From: Dioszegia crocea
Lineage: Eukaryota > Basidiomycota > Tremellomycetes > Tremellales > Bulleribasidiaceae
DNA: 64,000 bases
NCBI GenBank assembly: GCA_001600615.1
Contig: BCKK01000001.1
Location: forward strand, 1,093,082 to 1,157,081
Direction of reading: 5' to 3'
Position numbers and translations under genes: made by a program. The notes beneath the pieces were generated by a model. That model saw only the letters and a list, made by a program, of their open reading frames with translations. It was not told the DNA's origin and searched no databases. Below, in pieces: positions 1-12,234 of the stretch. Numbering within the stretch: the stretch's first letter is position 1; each line of letters opens with the position of its first letter.

Positions 1-303
1 ATTCGTTCTTTGGCGGAATGAACAATCACTCTGCGGCGGCCAAAGATCGCATGCGCTGTCTTAGAGTCGCGACTTTGAAGGAAGAGCAAACTTAGAGTCG
101 CTTCTAGTAGCTAGATCGACCGCCAGTTTGTCAGATATGTCCCAACGCACCTCGCTGCGGACTCATGCAATAGTCATGGCTGAATGGAGACTGACGTGAA
201 AACGCTGGTCGTCACCTACGGGATCCGTGTCAGACCACGAAAGATCATCGAGATCGAGCAGATGCAAAGATGCAGCCTTTTTTTGCATACACCTAAACCG
301 ACC

Positions 304-3028
304 TCATCTAAGCGCATTCTTCCAATCCTGCCGAAGCTCTGAAGGGGACTCGTTGACGAGCTCTTTATTGAGGTAGGTCCCGACCGAGGAGCTGCCCATG
401 CCCCTTTCCATTCCTGTCTCTGGTCCGGTGATGGAGCCATGTCCTTGTCCGGCCACGTGCTCGTGCCCAAATCCTGGCCCTTCTGGACCAGACCCCACAC
501 CAGGTATCCAGTCCGGCGTCAGGAGACTTGGATCCCACGAGAACAGGTCAAAATCAAACAGACCCGATCCCAACAAGGAGTTGACGCCATTATCCCAATA
601 AGGGCCGCCACCGCCGCCTGGGTTCATGATACCTCCAGTGTTGGCTCCAGCATCACCGCTGAAGTGTTGAGCTGACCCTGAGCCCTGTTGCGACTGCTGT
701 GCCGACCAGCTGATGAGCTCCTCCACTGTCCCAAATGCCTCATCCGCTTGGTTCAAGGCGGCCTCCATCTGCCCGCCTAAGCTCCTTAGGTAATGCTCAG
801 CCCGCACTACTCGATCTAGGCCGAGCACTGAGTTGAGATTCGGAAATTTATCAATCTCCATGGCGTAGCGCATATGAGCGGCCGTACCTCGAATTGCAAG
901 CAGGGCGAGGTTCGCGCACATGTACACATGCGCTGGCGCACGTGGATTTGGCGCTCGGGTCTGGGTTTGGGGGAGGTCGAAGGGTGATTGGGGATTGCTA
1001 CTGCCAGAATGGGAGCCTGTAGGCCGGAGGAAATGAGGAGAATACGAGGCGGCGGCAGAGGGAGTATTGTCGGGGAATGCCGTTTCAAGAAATCGTTTGG
1101 CGGTCGGTACGAAGATGCTCATACCGGCTATAAGGGTTTGGCGGATGGGTTGAAGGGGAGAGGGGATACGCTGGAAGAGGAAGGAGAGTCGTGAGACAGC
1201 GATGTACTCCAGACAGCCATGATCTAGGTCGAGCAGTGCTGCAGTATGAGCGAGGCCTTCACTTTGAGAATGGCAAATATTTTGACCTACGGGAGCCACC
1301 GTCCCTCTTCCACCTGCTCAACCTGTCCATAGCAGCCTGGAATTGAAGCATGCTACGTTTCACATCCTCAAACTCATGCTGACCCGCCTCAACAGCCATG
1401 AGCGGCTGCATAGCCTCCAGGGCACATTGTGCCAAGCGATGCTCGTCCATCAAATGATTGGTCGTCCTCTGTACATTCGAGTCAGGACAGTGGGGAATGA
1501 GCGGGGCGGGTGATGTAGGGAGCGGTCGACCGTGTCCATGCATGAGATGGAGACTAGTGGTCAGTGCTGTTCTTGTGCTAAAAAGGTCAAACTCACAGGA
1601 TATAACGATTGATTACTGCCGTCCACTGCAAAATTTCATCAGCCACGGATGTCTTCAGGTGTAGTGGGTTGACTCACCAATTGAACGATCTCCATGGCCT
1701 CGGCCCAGAAGGGCTCCGACAGATCATCTCCCCGCGCGAGATATCCTTGAACCCTAGCATCGAGTCCCAGATCCCTGCCAAGCTGATACGCCAGCGAAAC
1801 CATGCGCAGTGGCGATGGTCTGCCTGCCTCTCCTGATCGGCAGGGCACCGCGGGTGCCAAGGACAAGATGAGGAATGCGAGGACCACGTCGATGTCGGTG
1901 TGGCCTGACAAGGCAGTAATGATACTCTGATCGACGAGCCCGACGAGTTTGTCGGAAGGACAGCTTGGGACGTGGTGGAGGAAAGCGAGGACGACGAAGT
2001 TGTGCGTTGGCGCGGGTGTGCGAATGGAGAGGAAGGGACCTAGAGGCAGGATAGAAGAGAAGTGATGTTTGAAAGAGTGGAAAGCCAGGTCGACGTCCAC
2101 CTGTTGCAGCAGTCCGGCAGAGATGACGGAGGGGAATACGTCAGGCGTACTGTAGGAGAAGATCGTTTCGCTAAAGTCCTGCAGTTGCGCCATTTGTGCG
2201 AGATGGACGAGTCTGGACGATCCGCCAAGCGGCCGGTGGTAGGCAAACGATGGAACGACGGAGTTGGTCCGAGGAGAACGGCGGGTGTCGTTCCAGTCTC
2301 CCGGATGGGATGGCTGGGGAATAGACGGGAGCAGGGTTCGGAGGTCATGCAGCTCCCGTTCGAGTGCAGATATGCGGAGCTCGGAGGCGGAGATTCTCGC
2401 CTCAGCATGGGATAGCGTAGTAATCCCGGAGCCCGAACCCCCAATCGTCTCCGTTCCCGCCCGCCGGTTTCCCATGTCCCCGACCCTCAACATGAGATCC
2501 TCGGACGCAGCGAAACCCGAAGGTTGAGGCGGGTGGGCGCTGCTCCTTCTGGACCAATCGCCTCCATTTCCACGAGGACTGTATGCCCGGGCTTGGGTAC
2601 GTTGCGAGTAGGGTTGAGGGGAGGATGCCGTGGTGATTGCCCCAGCTAAAGAGCAATCCTTGCGTTTCCGTCGACATAGCCAACAACCCTTGGCTTTGAC
2701 ATCCTCGCATCGTGTTTTGGCTGTAACACACTGAGCACAGGCGCGGAAAACTTTGACTCTTTTGGCTGCTGGGCGTTCGTCGTCGTCGTCAGAAGAGGGT
2801 GGTGGAGGCACCTGGAAGATCAGCTTGTAAAACAAACAATTCGAGAGGAATACGCACGTCGACTGCTGGATGGGACATTCTTGGGATGTTTGATACGCTG
2901 GGCCTTCCAGCACGGCACTGAAGGGAATAAGATGTCAGTTGTTGAAGATCGAGAGTAATCGCAATTGTACACAAATAGATGCAATGACCAAAATGTGATA
3001 GGCGACCTTGACCGGTTGACCAGGACAT
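304..3028 (-). CDS. Zn(II)2Cys6 fungal transcription factor
   Basis: A nuclear DNA-binding regulator, judged from a complete binuclear zinc cluster near the N-terminus: CAQC, six residues, C, then C-x2-C and a last C after RRKRKD. An acidic SDDDDE stretch and a basic KRVKV precede it. A short heptad-like segment follows (SELRISALERELHDL), then a fungal-TF-like middle region and a Gly/Pro-rich C-terminus that could activate. Four introns are inferred: about 2918-2972, one just before PPPPSSDDD, and a pair flanking a 29-nt micro-exon near 1585-1615 that restores EIVQLWTAVINRYIL. A fifth junction near 1261-1295 needs an unusually short intron (about 34 nt) or a frameshift. I chose ATG 3028 because it joins in frame through the 55-nt first intron; an in-frame ATG lies about 30 nt further upstream. 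The target genes are unknown. It shares its upstream region with the RTA1-like gene. Confidence 0.8.
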
Positions 3029-3585
3029 GGTTGTGCATTTGTGCCAAATACAGTACATGTGTCTTACACCGCATATACTGCTGTGTCCTTCCAATCTGCC
3101 CGAGGGTAGGTGACCTGCACACAAGGATTGCTGTGCTGTCTGAGCCCCGATGGTCTGGGCCTCGATGTTACCTGGCAAGAGCTGGCAAAACTGTAGCGAA
3201 TCAAATCCCGACGGGTTTACCGGACATTCCTCGAGCTATTCCTCATTCTCCTCCACTACATCCAATATCATCCTTGACTTGCACTTGCGTCAATGCTGCT
3301 TCACATCTCGAGCTGTCACCGGAAAGAAGGCTCTCCGTGGCGCCACCGCCATGTGCATCGCTGCATCGCCCCTTTGACCCACAATGACTCCTGAAGCTTG
3401 ATGTGACGCCCCCTGAGTCCGCTCCGACGGGCTTTCCGTGAATGCTCCGGAGCCCGTCTTTGATCCAAAAGGATATATAAGGAAGGGTCTGGGGATCAGG
3501 GATGCCCAAAAGTCCCCTTCACTGACCCTTCCCGCCCTGCTCACCTCAACAATCGGTCAAATTTAGCCTCTCAGAGAGATTCACC
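3029..3585. promoter_or_regulatory. Divergent promoter, Zn2Cys6 factor / RTA1-like gene
   Basis: This spacer of about 560 bp separates two head-to-head genes. A clear TATATAA at 3474-3480 lies about 105 bp upstream of the RTA1-like ATG and suits plus-strand transcription. I see no convincing coding content, although open frames cross it on both strands. Confidence 0.5.
3474..3480 (+). promoter_or_regulatory. TATA box of RTA1-like gene
   Basis: TATATAA about 105 bp before the start codon, followed by a pyrimidine-rich stretch typical of fungal transcription starts. Confidence 0.5.
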
Positions 3586-4890
3586 ATGTCTACCGCTCCC
3601 ACTCAACGTCTCATGTAGGTTGAGTTGGCCGTGCGGCACTGCCTTTGGCAAACAACAACACGAGAATGCTACTGACCACTCAGCACCGGCTATGTCCCCA
3701 GTCTGGCCCTTACAATCGTTGCATCGGCCTGCTTCGGCGTTCTCGCGGGCATATTCAGTTACCGTATGTCTTGACTTCCAGCGCTCCGAAGACTCACCAG
3801 CTGACTCCACTAGGCTTCTTCAGGACTCACAGCCACCGATGGATGCTCTGTCTGACGCTCGGAACCGTGTTCATGACCGCTGGCTTTCTCGCTCGCATAC
3901 CCTTGACGAACAAGCCGGATTCTCTTATCATTTACATCATCAATACTCTCGTTCGTACACCTGGCCCCTTCGTCCTTTCGTCTAGTGATCTCGGGCCGTT
4001 CTGTGATGTCAGAGCTGATTGTTTAGTTCACGCTTCTATCACCTTGTGCCTTCCTGGCCCACATCTATCTTCTCCTCCCCCGTCTAGCAAGCTATCTATC
4101 GGCAGACGATTGCCTTTTCCTCCGCCCACGCCTCATCGCCCGTACATTCGTTTGGATCGACGTCACCGTCTTCCTCATCCAGGCGGCTGGCGGAGGCCTG
4201 ACTGCAATGTCAGACGTGAACGTTGCCAACACCGGATCCAAGGTAAGTCTGGCTGCACCACTACAGACAGAGTCCTGGCTGACGGCAAGATTGCCCTGGT
4301 GGGCCTGATCATCCAGTGTATATCGTTTGGGACATTCTGTGTCCTCGCCCTATTCTTCGCCTTCAAGCTGTGCGTATTCTGGAAACCTTTTGTGCACTTG
4401 GAACTTCATAGCTGATCCTCTCCTCAGCAAGCAGCGCTACCCTGACAAATGGGCAAAGCAGTCTATCATCTCGGGTGCTCCTTCGACTTGGCGAAACGAT
4501 TGGCGCATCATGTACTATGCGATGCTGTACAACTGCATTCTCATCCTCGTCAGTTGTCCAGCCCCACCTATAGGCTACAGGCCACTGAGATAAGAGTAAC
4601 CCAGCTGACAGCCCCAGGTCCGTTGCACATTCCGAGTCGCAGAGTTCGCCGAGGGCTACAACGGTAAACTCCGAACTGTCGAATGGTACATTTACGTCTT
4701 TGACACTTTACCCCTTCTGCTCGCTATCGCCATCTGGGCCATCATTTGGCCACCACGATATCTCGGCGATGGGCGACACTCCCTCTACTCATCAACTGTC
4801 GGAAGTGGTGATGGAAGCGAAATGGGCATGACCGGTGCGGGTCACACGGGTGGGATCCAGCACGGTCGTGCGTATGATGACGTGAAGTGA
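3586..4890 (+). CDS. RTA1-like seven-transmembrane lipid exporter/stress protein
   Basis: The product is a fungal RTA1-family integral membrane protein. Characterised members affect resistance to aminocholesterols or act in sphingoid-base translocation; the substrate here is not deducible. After removing six short introns the protein (about 300 aa) has seven hydrophobic segments, starting with YVPSLALTIVASACFGVLAG. It carries the family signature in the sixth region: RCTFRVAEFAEGYNG, then EWYIYVFDTLPLL. The start at 3586 gives a short N-terminus before TM1 and follows a TATA box. The first intron begins right after codon 10. The C-tail is polar and Gly-rich and ends YDDVK. Divergent pairing with a Zn2Cys6 regulator hints at, but does not show, co-regulation. 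Confidence 0.88.
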
Positions 4891-5136
4891 AAGCCTCGGC
4901 CTTGGATCGTGTACAGGCGAGGCTGGGATACCCATCGAGGAAGCTGGAAGATTAGATGTGACATAGATGTTTATAACAGAGGATCGTTTAGATAGATACC
5001 TGAGTGTAGATATGTAACAAACAAGACAGTCTATCATGTTGCATGTCGGAGTCGGACCGTTAACAAATGATCATAATCGATAAACGCGAAAGCAAGCACA
5101 AATGTTACTTTTCTAGTTGTAGGCACAAGACCCTCT

Positions 5137-7806
5137 CTAATCAATCAAAGCCCCCTTCTTCCTCCCCATCTCCAGCTCTCCAGTCTTATCTCTCCCCTGT
5201 GCACCCTGAGCAGGGGTCGCCTTCGCCTTACGGCCCGAGAAGGGGATCATGCCGGCAAGCGTCAGGCCTCTGCCGCGCTGAAGCGATCGGGCACCGGGAC
5301 CATTGTATGACAGTATAGCAATCGGTGGGTTGAGGCGCGGCCAGGCGACGTAGGATGTACCCTATACAATCAGCGTCCGGTAAAATGGGAGACTTACATT
5401 ACCCCATATGAAGCTCCCTGAGACGAAAGCTAGGAAGAACCAGAAGTAGATGAATGATGACAGGGAGAGGTCTGTAGCGTCAATCTCTGCGCTTGAGATC
5501 ACAACTACACGGTAACGCAGTGGACTTGCCTGATGTTCTAGGAAGAGTAAAGGCAGCGAGTATCATCGTCAGGGCAAAAGCCAGCACGTATGGCATCTAT
5601 CCAGGTTAGCTGTTAATTCTACATGTCCGGGCAGAAAACGTACCGCTCGCATGAGCAGTGGCCGTGTATCGGTCAGTGGCGGTATTCCTCCCCGCTTGGC
5701 GACATAGCCTCCGGTGATCACGTCAAATGCGTCCTAAGACATCAGTCACTAGCCCCAATAGAGGAAGAGAACTACTTACCTGTCTGTCGCCATCAAAGAA
5801 GTTGTTCTTGATATATCGCATCACGCTCTTGTACCCATCTTCGAGATTACCTTGCCTTGTCCGCTTGCCGGTACGAGTGTAATCGGCTTTAAGCGCGCCG
5901 GTACCTGAGTATGCTGTAGAGACTGTGTCACCGTGATCTGCCCAGACTGAGGAAGTCAGCTTAACATTCGCTGACCAGGCGGCCAATTATCAACTCACCC
6001 GTTCGGAACATCGCCATGAACTCCGGATGCTCAGCCACCGTCTCTTTGACACTCAACAATCCCGCCTGTCTCAATTGCTCATTCACCGCCCACTGCCCCA
6101 GAGCCGACTGCGTGACATTCGTCCGGTCCAGACAATCCATGCAATTGCTCCGGATAACACCTTCCTGTCTCCGCCTCACCTCGACCGCCTCGTCGGCTCC
6201 TGGGTTCTTTTCATCATTGATGGCCCCGGAGTGGAACCAGCCCATCCTATCTAGCCCGGGCCGCAGCTCATCGATGAGGATGGAGATACGATCGAAGCGC
6301 ATACCCTTACATTGGGTGTGGAAATCAAAGTACACATAGTGTGCCTTGGCGGCTATGTCAGCGTCGGACGAAGCGGCCGAAACCATGTTGCGTTCAAAGG
6401 CGTCTTTGATGGGCAATTCGTGGCCCTTGTGGTTGACAAGATTGACGAGGTGGACCTCATTGTAATTGCGGATGAGCGACTGGAGGTGTAATTTGAGAGC
6501 GGGAACCTGGAATTTCAGTTGCGGATGACGAACCACGAAGTGCAAACTGACCGTTTCAGGAATATCCATGACTTGTAGATCAGGCTTGTATCTCAGGTTG
6601 TTCACCTCGGCCCAAAACATCGGTACCGATCCTCTGACCTGCACATAGCTCATTCGCTCTTTGCCGTCGACCCGACCCCGACGCATGATCTCTCCGCTTG
6701 GCGGGATCGGGTCAAAGAGAACAATCTGCTCAGTCTCGTTGAAGTTGGATGTGTTGCCCAAGGTGTCGATGCCGCGCGAGAAGTAGCGAGTGCCTGCGCG
6801 ATGACGTGATCGGCGCGAGATGAGGAGGAAGAGTAAGTCCCGGTTATTGAGGGATGTTTGTCGAAGCTCGATTGCTGGGATTTGTCAGAGGGACTCAGGT
6901 GGAGAACCGGGAAGACACTCACATCCATAAATCACGGGTAAGATGAACCGGCTCAGCTACATTGTCAGTTGAGTACTGTTTAGTTCTCCTTTAGCCGAAG
7001 ATGACTTACGTCCACACCTCCGTTCTCCGTCAAATCAATCATCCTCCCAGACAAGAATCTGTTCCAGAAGAATCTCTCATCCGCGCGTTTCCAAGCAGGC
7101 CACTCATTGACACCATGCCCCTGATCTTCAAGGTCCTGCTGCCGTTGCATGGTATTGGTAAGATCTAGACCGTAGGAGTACCACATTCGACCAGACTTAA
7201 GCCCTTGCTCGACCAGCGCGACCAGCTCCTTCTCTACTGGGTGATTGAGGATGGTGGATGAGGTGGAGAGGGGTGAGAGGGGAAGGAGGCGGAAGTCCGT
7301 GGCGAGGTAGATGGATTGGGCCAAGAGGCGACACGAAGGAGTACGCCCGGTGATGATGACGATGAAATCGGCTGGGAGAATTAGCAGGGAATTTGGACAA
7401 GGCTTCGCCTAGTGGACGTACTCGTTGCAAGACTCAAAACACCCAAGATACCATAGCATGTGATCACCTTCTCCCTTCCAAGCGGCGCATCAACATTCTC
7501 TGCTCGAGATCAGCGAGCAAGACACCCACAGGCCGAGATGGGATCATACCGTTTAGAGCCATACGGCCCGTGCGCCTATCCACAAACAAGCTTTCTTTGG
7601 CCTCCTTCTCGCCGGCAGTGGCGGAGGATCCTGCAGGCTCGAAGACGTAAGCTGTTGGAGAGACATACAGGTTGAGCGTCTCGTGTAGCTGTAAGCGTGG
7701 TCAGTGCCTGCCACGTATATGATAGCTAGTGACTGATCGGCAGGTGAAGGGGGAGGGGCCACTTCAGACGTACCGGCAGGCTATTCAGCGTCGCTGTTTG
7801 AGCCAT
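5137..7806 (-). CDS. SAC1: Phosphoinositide phosphatase SAC1
   Basis: SAC1 dephosphorylates PI4P (and PI3P, PI(3,5)P2) at the ER and Golgi. The protein begins MAQTATLNSLPLHETLNLYV and keeps the Sac domain in order: TCYGILGVLSL near residue 90, the WNRFL segment, RGIDTLGNTSNFNETEQIV, and the catalytic CX5R(T) loop read as SNCMDCLDRTNVTQS. The Sac domain ends in NNFFDGDRQDAFDV, and two C-terminal hydrophobic stretches follow (LLMRAMPYVLAFALTMILA and an FIYFWFFLAFVSG-type segment), as expected for the ER-anchored family. Length (about 630-650 aa) fits. About nine short introns interrupt it. The catalytic Cys and Arg are intact. It is transcribed divergently from PCNA, 356 bp away. Confidence 0.93.
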
Positions 7807-8162
7807 TTTCGATCAGGAGTAGCTGCTGCAGCGTTTGCCTGCTTTGTGTGTATATAATTAGGAGCCAGAGCTGTATGTGCTGTATCTATAGGCAGTACGC
7901 CGCCCTGCCCTCGACCCAAATCCGGCGCGTACTTGACGAGATGACACGTGTGCTGTCCCTATGTCAGGATCGAATAAGGTAGGCCCGAGATTATGTAACA
8001 TCGGGGTGACTGGGTCACGGCGCTTGCCGCCTGTCGCGACCTGACGCGTCTCTTGGATCAGATCCAGCGCGTCCATCGCAGTCTTTGATATATCTCACTT
8101 TCTAGTCCTCAGGCCTCATCCCCCTCCTATTCAACCCCAACACACTCACCGACTCACACAAA
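7807..8162. promoter_or_regulatory. Divergent promoter between SAC1 and PCNA
   Basis: A 356-bp spacer. It contains one perfect MluI cell-cycle box (ACGCGT) at 8044-8049 plus further GCGCGT/GCGTC-type cores on the PCNA side, and a TATATAA-like stretch near 7851-7858. No ORF of note. Confidence 0.5.
8044..8049. promoter_or_regulatory. MCB element (ACGCGT) upstream of PCNA
   Basis: Perfect palindromic ACGCGT about 115 bp before the PCNA start codon. In yeasts this motif is bound by MBF and drives G1/S expression of replication genes. That it works the same way here is inference. Confidence 0.5.
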
Positions 8163-9540
<1,378 letters not shown>

Positions 9541-9832
9541 GTGGAGCAGAGTGACGGGGTTCTCGTGTATCAACAGCAAATATGACGAGTCGAGAAGGGG
9601 TTTTAGGGCTTAGGTTCAGACGTACAAAATCGCTCAGTGCAACTATATCATTTCTCCTTGTGCCCTTGTTCGCGTTCCTCTGGGTCTTTCTTTGTGTACA
9701 AGCTTGCCTCTGCGTTAAGTGACATGCAACGGATACTTGCGTTGATAGAGTACAATGTGACAGATGCTAGTGGAGACTCATACAACCTCTCTGACCCAGG
9801 TGGTCCGCCCCCCGTCAGACTCTCCCCACGCA
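9541..9832. other. Convergent 3' spacer PCNA / CDK8
   Basis: About 290 bp between tail-to-tail genes; only 3' UTR-like sequence is seen. Confidence 0.4.
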
Positions 9833-11809
9833 TTATCTCAGCTTCGTTCGCTTTGCCGCCGCCGCCGCCAAATTCGTGCTTGCTGGTCGGTGATTGGTGC
9901 TACCAGGAAGTCTAGGATTTGCAAGCGATGGCGGCAATCTAAAGGCGTCAGCATTGATTTCTACGACCAGATAATGTATATTGAAAAGCTGCTGTATTTT
10001 CCCTCCAGAAAGGGGAATGGACTCACGATCCCATCTTGGCATCCCCATTATCCTCATGCGTCACTCTCCGCTGTGGATAGCTGACAGTACTTCCATCAAA
10101 TACGCTCCTGCGCTGATCAGCGGCGGTCCACTTGATCTCACGGGTTTCAGAAGCTACTCACTTGACATCCACTCCGCCCTCATCAAGGAACCAAGCGTGA
10201 CCCAGGGACTCTCTCGCTGTGATCCGACGCGCAGGATCCCATTCGAACATCCGGCAGAGGAGATCGTAGCCAGTCGACGAGCTCGAGCGGGAAGAGTACC
10301 AGCTGGGTAGTGGGTGTGGTGTGGGATATCTGTTGTCTTAGCGGGCGTCCCTTCAGCTTGCCACTGCCAGACCCACGGTCCAGAGCTGAGATACGTCTTG
10401 TACTCTGGCATATCTGTCAATCCAGACCATTGATCGGCTAAGAATCAGCAACTACGATGCGCTTGGTGTATACTCACGCTTGACGGGTCCTAGAACCTCG
10501 CATATCTTACCCATCTGATCACGCTGGAACGGCAGTGTTTTCTTTCCGTCCAACTTTGCCTCGTCGCCCTTGAAGATAGGCCGGAGCGAGAGGAGTTCAG
10601 CGTAAATACAGCCTACAGCCCACATATCTGCCTAATCAGCTCGACCAGACCATCAATGACCCATTGATACGGACTCACCGATAGCAGCCGTATAGTGCTT
10701 TGCCCCCAATATGAGCTCTGGCGCTCTGTACCAGATAGTCACCACGACCTTATCCCCACCGAACAGCCCGTGCTGTGCTAGTGGCTTGTGCCATAATCGC
10801 GCTAAACCCAAATCACCAATTTTCACCACTCCAGCGGACGTCACGAGGATATTGGCAGGTTTGAGATCTCTATGCAGGCAGAAATTCGAGTGGAGGAAGT
10901 GGACGCCGCAGAGGAGTTGATGCAGTAGTCGACGGAGTGTAGGGGAGGGGAGAGGCGTACGGATCGTTTGAGAATGATGATGGATGATTTGCTATCTAGT
11001 CAGATTTGCCTGAGCCAGGCAACAGAGAGGCTACACACCAAGAAATCATGCTCTGCGTATTCAAATACCAGGTAAATGGCTTTATCCTCCAGTATAACCT
11101 CGCGCAATGCGGCTAGATTCCGGTGATGCAGTTCTCTGTTCAGCTGTGGGGGTCATCAGCACAAAGCCCACCACACCCCTCAGTGCAAGAGTATGAACCC
11201 ACCAAAATCTCCCTTGCCCCACTCTGACTGATTCCCGCATAAGTCATCACATCCCCCTCTTTATCCGGCTTAAACTTCTTGATGGCATACACATCCCCTT
11301 CTTTCGCAGGCAGGTCTCCTGGCCGCATACACATTTCGGGATTGTATAGGGGGTTATCCATCCCGCTGAGACCCATGGCCATCATGGCGTTGGGCAGGCC
11401 ACCGGTGCCGATAGGAGTAGGGATAGTGGGTGATACAGGACCCGAACGGCCGCCTGAGGAGTGAGAGCCAGAGCCTGAGGCCGACGTGGAGGATGGTCCG
11501 ATACGTTGTTGAGGGATTGATTTAGCTTTGGGAGGTGGGAGAAGGACGGCTTTGTAGACACGGCCATACGTCCCTGGGTGTTCAGCATTGGGCTTGTGGA
11601 TAAGAGAGCACAGAGAAACTTACCAGACGAGATGAAGCCTAGGATCTTGTACGTCTTGAGCACTCTGTATTGTCTCAGCCGACATACCCCCGCCTTTTGT
11701 ACAGGTCTCTCACTCACGTTCTACGCTCTCTATCTCGCTTGGCGCGATATGCCAGCATAGGATCTAGTCCACCTGCGAGACCACCAGAGGTACCATTGAG
11801 GCCAGACAT
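9833..11809 (-). CDS. SSN3: Mediator cyclin-dependent kinase CDK8/SSN3
   Basis: The catalytic subunit of the Mediator CDK module, which with cyclin C phosphorylates RNA polymerase II and transcription factors. Seen in order: N-terminal [11 protein letters not shown]-loop [14 protein letters not shown], then an insertion of about 80 residues rich in Ser, Gly, Pro and Met before the ATP-binding lysine in [14 protein letters not shown]. The CDK8-type helix follows as ISQSGAREI, then catalytic [12 protein letters not shown], the CDK8-typical DLGLARLW (DLG, not DFG), [20 protein letters not shown], and near the end [12 protein letters not shown]. The C-terminus is Ala-rich and ends KRTKLR, a possible nuclear signal. 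Several introns; the one after MPEYKTY has two plausible donors that keep the frame. ATG 11809 gives [10 protein letters not shown]. Confidence 0.93.
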
Positions 11810-12234
11810 CGTCCGTATTGGAGCTCGATAGCGGTGAGGTAATGTCGGGACAGTAATTTAGATTGACTGGAGAGCAACGGGATGTTGAGCGCTGAGCCCC
11901 TCGGGCCTCCCAAGTATATCCGCGGCCAGATCTATCGCCTCGTGCGAGCTTCTCGCAAGGTAAACCCAGCGCGCTTCGAGCTTGTCGATATTTGATGGGA
12001 TGATGGTTGGCGATGCAGATGATTGACGAAACATGAAAGCGGTTTCGGATCTCGGATTTCGGACCTCAAGGAAAGGCAGGCCGATGCCCGAGGCCTGGTA
12101 GCACTTTATATCCTCTTCGACCCCAGCGGAGCTCTGAACCAGCTTGTTGTGAGACTGCCCAAGAGCTCATGAAACGGCACTTCATAATATACACGCAAAA
12201 TCTTGGACCTTAATAACTCGCCATTTTATAAAGG
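11810..12234. promoter_or_regulatory. Spacer holding SSN3 promoter and aldehyde dehydrogenase 3' end
   Basis: About 425 bp, both flanking genes on the minus strand. No coding content or clear motif found. Confidence 0.35.

Noticed and set aside
1..303. A further gene at the left edge
   Set aside because: Only short frames without motifs; read as 3' flank of the Zn2Cys6 gene.
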